Assembly (NCBI RefSeq): GCF_900107695.1
Contig: NZ_FNQP01000005.1
Location: 1 to 64,000 of the forward strand
Origin: Thiothrix caldifontis
Lineage (GTDB): Bacteria > Pseudomonadota > Gammaproteobacteria > Thiotrichales > Thiotrichaceae
Direction of reading: 5' to 3'
DNA: 64,000 bases
Shown here piece by piece: positions 59,496-64,000 of this stretch; positions within the stretch are counted from its first letter, which is position 1; every line of letters starts with the position of its first letter. Made by a program: the position numbers and the translations under genes. Below the pieces are notes generated by a model. It did no database searches, was not told where the DNA came from, and was given only the letters and a program-made list of their open reading frames with translations.

Positions 59496-60074
59496 ATGAA
59501 TAGGAAAACATTAGCAATTTCAGTATTGGTTGCTGCATTAAGTATCACTGGCTGCCAACAAGTTCCGCCGAATGGTGCAGGCACGGGCGGTACAACCGGT
59601 GGTGGCTACGGCACTGGCAGCACAACGGGCGGTGGCTACGGTACCGGCGGTTACGGCACGGGTGGCACTTACGGAAACGGCTACGGCACAGGTACTGGGC
59701 AATACACACCCGCAGAATTGCGCAACCCCAACAGCATTCTGGCGCAGCGGGTCATTTACTTCGATCTTGACCGCTCGGAGATCAAACCGGAGTACATGAA
59801 TATCCTCAATGCTCACGCCTCCTTGCTTGCCGCCTACCCTAACCTGCGCGTGCGTTTAGAAGGCCATGCCGACGAACGTGGCTCACGCGAATACAACGTC
59901 GCCCTGTCTGAGCGACGTGGCTATTCGGTACTCGACTACATGCAAGTCAAAGGTAGCAGTAGCAACCAGATGGAAGTCATCGGTTATGGCGAAGAAGTTC
60001 CTGCGGTTTTCGGGCATAATGAAAGCGCGTGGGGTAAAAACCGCCGTGTCGAAATCAAATATGCCGGAGAATAA
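59496..60074 (+). CDS. pal: Peptidoglycan-associated lipoprotein Pal
   Basis: The start at 59496 gives a compact lipoprotein signal with lipobox ITGC; ATGs at 59475 and 59487 are also in frame. After the lipid-modified Cys comes a ~40-residue linker of glycine, tyrosine and threonine with repeated GGGYGTG and GGYGTG units. An OmpA-like domain follows (VIYFDLDRSEIKPEYM, LEGHADERGSREYN, NRRVEIKYAGE). It anchors the outer membrane to peptidoglycan. The repetitive linker is unlike the short one of E. coli Pal. Confidence 0.96.
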   Translation: MNRKTLAISVLVAALSITGCQQVPPNGAGTGGTTGGGYGTGSTTGGGYGTGGYGTGGTYGNGYGTGTGQYTPAELRNPNSILAQRVIYFDLDRSEIKPEYMNILNAHASLLAAYPNLRVRLEGHADERGSREYNVALSERRGYSVLDYMQVKGSSSNQMEVIGYGEEVPAVFGHNESAWGKNRRVEIKYAGE

Positions 60075-60078
60075 TGTC

Positions 60079-61008
60079 ATGCAAAACAAGCTAAACCGCA
60101 GCGTCCTAGCCGCTTTGGTAGCTACCTTACTGATTGCTCCCGTCGGGGCGCAACCCATGTCAGATGAAGCGGCTGTCCAGTTACTGCAACGGGTGAATGA
60201 GCTGGAGCAAGAACTGCGCAACCTGCGGGGTGATAACGAAACCCTGCAAAATGAGCTGGAAACCATCCGCAAAAGTCAGCAGGATACCTTTCAACAAGTT
60301 GACGAACGGATTGAAAAGCTGCAAAGCGAGACTCCCGACACCACGAACAGCGGCACTTCTGCTGACAAAGTGCTGGACAATACGGACGCCGCTGCTCTTA
60401 AAGCCAAGGAATCCGCCACTGACGCTACCGACAAGGTAACTAAAACAGATCCCAACGGCTTCTACAGCTACGGCACTGGCAAGTCAGATGACAAAAATCC
60501 ACCTGCGAATAACGCGGCTGCTCCTCCAGCAGAGGCTAAAACAGATGCATCCACAGACGTCAAAGCAGATACGGCGAATAGCAGTGAGATAAAAACGCCT
60601 GACAAAGCAGCGCTACCCGAACAGGAAGAGCGTTCTGTTTATGACCATGCTTTCCAAACCTTGCTGCAAGATCCTAAGGAAGCGGTTCCAGAATTTCGCG
60701 CTTTCCTCAAGGATTACCCCAAAAGCCCACTGGCTGCCAGTGCACAATACTGGGTAGGTGAAGCGTTATACGCTGAAAAAGATTTCAAAGCAGCTATTGA
60801 AGAGTTCTTGGTGGTACTCAAAGAACACAAAGGTAGCGACAAAGCCCCGGATGCTGCACTCAAGTTAGGCTACAGCTTCTACGAACTCAAAGACTGGGAA
60901 AAAGCCCGCAAGACCTTGGAAGACGTGATTAGCTTCTTCCCGGATAACGCCGAAACCAGCAAATTGGCCAAAGCACGGCTCGACCAAATGCAGACTGAGG
61001 GGCACTAA
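60079..61008 (+). CDS. cpoB: Cell division coordinator CpoB (YbgF)
   Basis: CpoB links Tol-Pal with peptidoglycan synthesis at division. The ATG at 60079 has GGAGA eight bases upstream and gives 309 residues; longer in-frame starts overlap pal. It has a signal peptide (to ~24, PVGAQP), a trimerising coiled coil (VNELEQELRNLRGDNETLQNELETIRK, split), a low-complexity linker with many Ala, Asp and Lys, and three C-terminal TPRs (YDHAFQTLLQDPKEAVPEFRAFL...). It is the last gene of the operon. Confidence 0.95.
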   Translation: MQNKLNRSVLAALVATLLIAPVGAQPMSDEAAVQLLQRVNELEQELRNLRGDNETLQNELETIRKSQQDTFQQVDERIEKLQSETPDTTNSGTSADKVLDNTDAAALKAKESATDATDKVTKTDPNGFYSYGTGKSDDKNPPANNAAAPPAEAKTDASTDVKADTANSSEIKTPDKAALPEQEERSVYDHAFQTLLQDPKEAVPEFRAFLKDYPKSPLAASAQYWVGEALYAEKDFKAAIEEFLVVLKEHKGSDKAPDAALKLGYSFYELKDWEKARKTLEDVISFFPDNAETSKLAKARLDQMQTEGH

Positions 61009-61021
61009 GCCCCTCTTTTTT
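60997..61021 (+). terminator. Intrinsic terminator of the tol-pal operon
   Basis: GAGGGGC pairs with GCCCCTC around ACTAA, followed by TTTTTT. The cpoB stop codon lies in the loop, so the operon ends immediately after the coding sequence. Confidence 0.92.
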
Positions 61022-61110
61022 AATCAGACTGACAGCTTCTTCTGCAAAATTCTGCTTCTTTGCATATAGTTATTGGGCATGGATGACCATTAAAAATAGC
61101 GGAGATACGC

Positions 61111-61329
61111 ATGTTCGGCAAAAAAAGCCCCAAATCCCCACCGACTCTTGATCTAACACAAGTATTACCACCCACGCCGTTAAAAACCGCCGCAGCGCGA
61201 CGTTTCATGGAGTTTTGCCAACAAGACTTTCCTCGCCATACCCATGCGGATGGCTTTGATCCACACGTGTATGCGGATGCTGTCGCACTGGTGATCAGCC
61301 GCCTTGAAGCCACTCGGCATATGGAGTAA
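61111..61329 (+). CDS. Small protein of unknown function beside the membrane ATPase gene
   Basis: I do not recognise this 72-residue protein. GGAG precedes the ATG by seven bases and the stop is only five bases from the next start, so the two genes look like an operon. It has a basic N-terminus, a proline-rich stretch (KSPPTLDLTQVLPPTPL) and a helical part (TAAARRFMEFCQQDF, YADAVALVISRLEATRHME). There is no membrane helix or signal peptide. It may be a soluble partner of the ATPase. Confidence 0.65.
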   Translation: MFGKKSPKSPPTLDLTQVLPPTPLKTAAARRFMEFCQQDFPRHTHADGFDPHVYADAVALVISRLEATRHME

Positions 61330-61334
61330 GTCAG

Positions 61335-63191
61335 ATGATCATCACTGCCATTAACGCCGAAAACTTCCGTAAATACACCAGTCTGCAACTGGATAATTTG
61401 CCTGATCGTGGCCTTATCGCCCTGATTGGTGGCAATGAATCGGGCAAAAGCAGCATTGGTGATGCCATCCAATTCGGTTTGTTCGGGCGCACCGATCAAG
61501 TCCCCCCCGAAGAAGCAGCCAAATTGATTCACTGGGGAACCAACCAAGCCAGCGTTGCCCTACGCTTACAACACCGGGGGCACGAATACCGCCTAGTGCG
61601 CTCGATCGACACCGAGGGCAATGTTGCCGCGACGCTGTTTTCCACTGAGGAAGAAGTCACGCTTGCCGATACCCCGGAAAGTGTGGAGCGTCAGATCAAA
61701 GCGCTATTCGGCTATTATTACAGTGCATTTTCCAAAGCCTTTTACTGGGGACAACAAAGCAGCAACACCAAGGAAGGTGACAGTGATAATCTACGCGCCA
61801 TTGCTGGCCTTAGAGAACACGCCAATTTAAGTAAACAACTCGAACGCGAACAACAAGAACGCCTCGATACCCTCAAGGAAATGGAAGGCCGCAGCCGCCA
61901 TACACTGAATGCCATCAACACCTTGCATATTGATGACACTCAACTGCCACGCCTCAACACGATTGTTGCGGATATTGAAGCGCGTCAGCAACAACTCACC
62001 TTAATGGGACAACGGCTAGACAAGGAATCACTAGCCTACCCCGCCAATCTCGAGGCTTTTAAAGGTGTTGAGCGCAACACCCGTAAGATCGGGCTATGGA
62101 CTAAAATCACCTTGCTTGTGTTTCTCGTTGCGCTACTCGTTGGCTTATTTCTGATGTTTACCCCAGAATGGGGCAGCAAACTATTGGGCAATATCTCTGC
62201 GCCCGCGCAAGACTTATTGGGGCGTGGCGCTATTCGACTCGCCTCGATTGCAGCCTTGGTCGGGGCAATCCTCTTAGTTTATGGTTGGTATGTAGAAGTC
62301 CGGCGCTTGCGTCCGCTGCAAACCCAAGCCAACCACCTTGCAGCGGCATTGGAAGATAGTTACCAAGCTTGTACCCAACCCATCAGCCGCCACTTACAAA
62401 CCGATAGCATCGATTATTTAGTGGAAAAACACTTGGATTTCCCCGCAACCAGCACCAACCACCCCGATATGGTTGCCATACCAGAGTGGACACAATCAGC
62501 ACGCCGGTATCAATCCAAAGCGCTATACGTGCACAGTGCCGCTGACACCCTGAATGTTGGACTGACCAACCGCCGTCAAGAACTGGCACAACACCATGAA
62601 ACCGTTAAAGCCGATATTCTGACTGCCCAACAGCAACTGGAACATCGTGCTCATTTGCAAACATTAGCAACCGAGCAAGAAACCACGCTAGAAAACGAAC
62701 GTCGCCAACAAGTTGTCACCAGCACAGCCATCGACCTGTTGCAACGTGACGCCAGCCATTCTATCGAACGCTTCAACCAGTTGGTCAAAACCCGTTGCCC
62801 AGAGTTGTTACAACGTTTCACCCAAACCCACTACAAATCCCTAGAAATCTTGCCTGACTTCAGCCTAAAGGTATTGTCAGAAGAAAAAGGTGATTACCTC
62901 GATTTCAATGAAATCTCCACTGGTACACAACGGCAAGTCGCTTTGGCTATGCGCATCGCACTGGCGAATGCATTAGCAGATGCCACTAAAACTGACAAAC
63001 AAATGCTGTTTTTGGATGAGCCCTTTGCCTTTTTTGATCCCGAACGCACGCAAAACACCCTAGAAAGTTTGGCAGAAACCAGTAAAGGTGTAATGAGCCA
63101 AATCTGGTTGACAGCCCAAACCCAACCGGAAGGGGTCAAACTGGCACAAAGCATCCATTGCCAGCAAGGGAACCATACCCTGAAGGTATAG
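61335..63191 (+). CDS. Rad50/YhaN-like ATPase with a transmembrane hairpin
   Basis: The 618-residue protein has an N-terminal Rad50-type ATPase half with P-loop GGNESGKSS (32-40), a coiled coil (about 165-240), two strong membrane helices (about 254-277 and 301-321) joined by a ~23-residue loop, a second helical stretch (about 325-480), and the C-terminal half with signature EISTGTQRQ (from 526) and Walker B MLFLDEPFAFFDPER (Asp561, Glu562). The usual zinc-hook CxxC is absent; the membrane hairpin occupies its place. This fits the poorly known YhaN-like group. No nuclease gene of the SbcD/Mre11 type is adjacent. Confidence 0.85.
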   Translation: MIITAINAENFRKYTSLQLDNLPDRGLIALIGGNESGKSSIGDAIQFGLFGRTDQVPPEEAAKLIHWGTNQASVALRLQHRGHEYRLVRSIDTEGNVAATLFSTEEEVTLADTPESVERQIKALFGYYYSAFSKAFYWGQQSSNTKEGDSDNLRAIAGLREHANLSKQLEREQQERLDTLKEMEGRSRHTLNAINTLHIDDTQLPRLNTIVADIEARQQQLTLMGQRLDKESLAYPANLEAFKGVERNTRKIGLWTKITLLVFLVALLVGLFLMFTPEWGSKLLGNISAPAQDLLGRGAIRLASIAALVGAILLVYGWYVEVRRLRPLQTQANHLAAALEDSYQACTQPISRHLQTDSIDYLVEKHLDFPATSTNHPDMVAIPEWTQSARRYQSKALYVHSAADTLNVGLTNRRQELAQHHETVKADILTAQQQLEHRAHLQTLATEQETTLENERRQQVVTSTAIDLLQRDASHSIERFNQLVKTRCPELLQRFTQTHYKSLEILPDFSLKVLSEEKGDYLDFNEISTGTQRQVALAMRIALANALADATKTDKQMLFLDEPFAFFDPERTQNTLESLAETSKGVMSQIWLTAQTQPEGVKLAQSIHCQQGNHTLKV

Positions 63192-63255
63192 AGGCTTTCT
63201 TCTTTGCGATTTGTCAAACTATAATCGCCTCTGCACTACAGCTAGAGGAGTTAAT

Positions 63256-64000
63256 ATGACATTTGATAATTTTGCATCCGCACAGTCGTTTTTGCTGATC
63301 GCGGGGTTTGTGATTGCCTTCATCATGGGGGCAATCGTCAACAAGACACACTTTTGCACAATGGGCGCAGTATCGGACTGGATCAATATGGGCGATACCG
63401 GGCGTTTCCGTGCATGGGGTTTAGCCATTGGTGTTGCCCTATTAGGGGTGGTGTTACTGGAAATGGTGGGGCTGGTGAATGCCAACGGCTCTTACCCGCC
63501 CTACCGTAATGGGCAACTGATCTGGGCTGAAAATCTACTCGGTGGTATTCTGTTTGGCATCGGCATGACAATTGCTGGCGGCTGCGGCAATAAGTGCTTA
63601 GTGCGCATTGGGGCGGGCAATCTCAAATCCATTTTCGTGTTTCTGATCATTGGGGTTGTCGCCTATTTCATGTTAAACCCATTCCCCGGCTCGGATAAAA
63701 CCTTGTACTCTTTATTATTCTACCCATGGCTTAATCCTTTAGCCGTGAATATGGGCAATTCACAAGACTTGGGCAGCGTCATTGCAGGCGAAGACAATGC
63801 CTTGAGCGCACGGCTGGTCATTGGTTTGATTATTGGACTATTTCTAGTATGGCTGGCATTCAAATCCAAAGATTTCCGCAGCAGTAGCGACTTCGCACTT
63901 GGCGGCATTGCCGTCGGTTTATGCGTTTTAGCGGCGTGGTATGTCACCAGCAATATCGTCGTAACCATCGACGAGCAACCTTACCCCCTTACCCAATATT
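63256..64000 (+). CDS. YeeE/YedE-family transporter (3' end outside window)
   Basis: The ATG at 63256, six bases after TAGAGGAG, opens a frame that runs off the right edge (248 codons visible). The protein is hydrophobic with about seven segments in view. The two family marks are NKTHFCTMGAVSDWINMGD and GGCGNKCLVRIGAGNLKS, whose cysteines handle the sulfur substrate in characterised thiosulfate carriers of this family. It probably imports thiosulfate or another reduced sulfur compound. It is monocistronic or first in an operon that continues outside. Confidence 0.9.
   Translation, partial: MTFDNFASAQSFLLIAGFVIAFIMGAIVNKTHFCTMGAVSDWINMGDTGRFRAWGLAIGVALLGVVLLEMVGLVNANGSYPPYRNGQLIWAENLLGGILFGIGMTIAGGCGNKCLVRIGAGNLKSIFVFLIIGVVAYFMLNPFPGSDKTLYSLLFYPWLNPLAVNMGNSQDLGSVIAGEDNALSARLVIGLIIGLFLVWLAFKSKDFRSSSDFALGGIAVGLCVLAAWYVTSNIVVTIDEQPYPLTQY

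Overview
The window is chromosomal DNA from a gammaproteobacterium. Gene content and order (a complete F1Fo ATP synthase operon, argH beside an AlgZ/AlgR pair, mutL-miaA-hfq-hflX, trxA-rho, ruvB-ybgC-tolQRAB-pal-cpoB) are typical of that class. A YeeE/YedE-type sulfur-compound transporter at the right edge, moderate GC and the general protein style suggest a Thiothrix-like member of the Thiotrichales. That placement is inference, because no rRNA is present.

Layout. 1-1.3 kb: the end of an OmpA/TSP3 protein and rsmA. 1.4-2.1 kb: a mostly empty gap and a DUF1840 gene. 2.1-9.1 kb (minus): atpIBEFHAGDC behind a clear sigma70-like promoter. 9.2-11.6 kb: an exported thioredoxin-like protein and an AlgR/AlgZ two-component pair. 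11.9-16.7 kb: argH, lspA and ileS. 16.8-23.3 kb (plus): an HtrA/Deg-like protease coupled to mutL, then miaA, hfq and hflX. 23.3-25.2 kb (minus): rho and trxA. 25.3-27.6 kb: a DUF3108 protein, an OmpR-type regulator with a stand-alone HPt protein, and a small exported protein. 27.8-30.8 kb: rph-rdgB-gmhB-plsC with overlapping start/stop codons, then a truncated hemoglobin. 30.9-35.9 kb: a beta-barrel protein, a membrane diguanylate cyclase, an N-terminal DNA-binding-like/TPR protein and an exported lipoprotein protease. 36.0-39.7 kb: hrpA. 39.7-53.6 kb (minus): a twelve-gene Wzx/Wzy-type exopolysaccharide locus. 53.6-54.4 kb: an AT-rich divergent region. 54.4-61.0 kb (plus): ruvB, ybgC and the complete Tol-Pal system. 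61.1-63.2 kb: a 72-residue protein and a membrane-anchored Rad50/YhaN-like ATPase. 63.3 kb to the end: the start of the YeeE/YedE transporter.

How the parts work together. The exopolysaccharide locus encodes a WecA-type initiator, four glycosyltransferase polypeptides (two form a split Alg13/Alg14-type pair), a flippase, a polymerase, a chain-length/tyrosine kinase protein, and enzymes for GDP-mannose, GDP-fucose and probably GDP-perosamine. Its leader carries an exact copy of the 11-bp ops core recognised by RfaH, about 65 bp before the first start codon and in the right orientation. This predicts RfaH-type processive antitermination of a 14-kb operon. Other notable points are 10-bp-phased GTTACA-like repeats in two intergenic regions near the OmpR-type regulator, a MutL with a near-complete endonuclease motif, and a Rad50-like ATPase whose expected zinc hook is replaced by a transmembrane hairpin.

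No tRNA, rRNA, CRISPR array, insertion sequence or prophage was recognised. Most of the window is conserved housekeeping DNA. The accessory parts are the polysaccharide locus, 26-36 kb and 61-63 kb.
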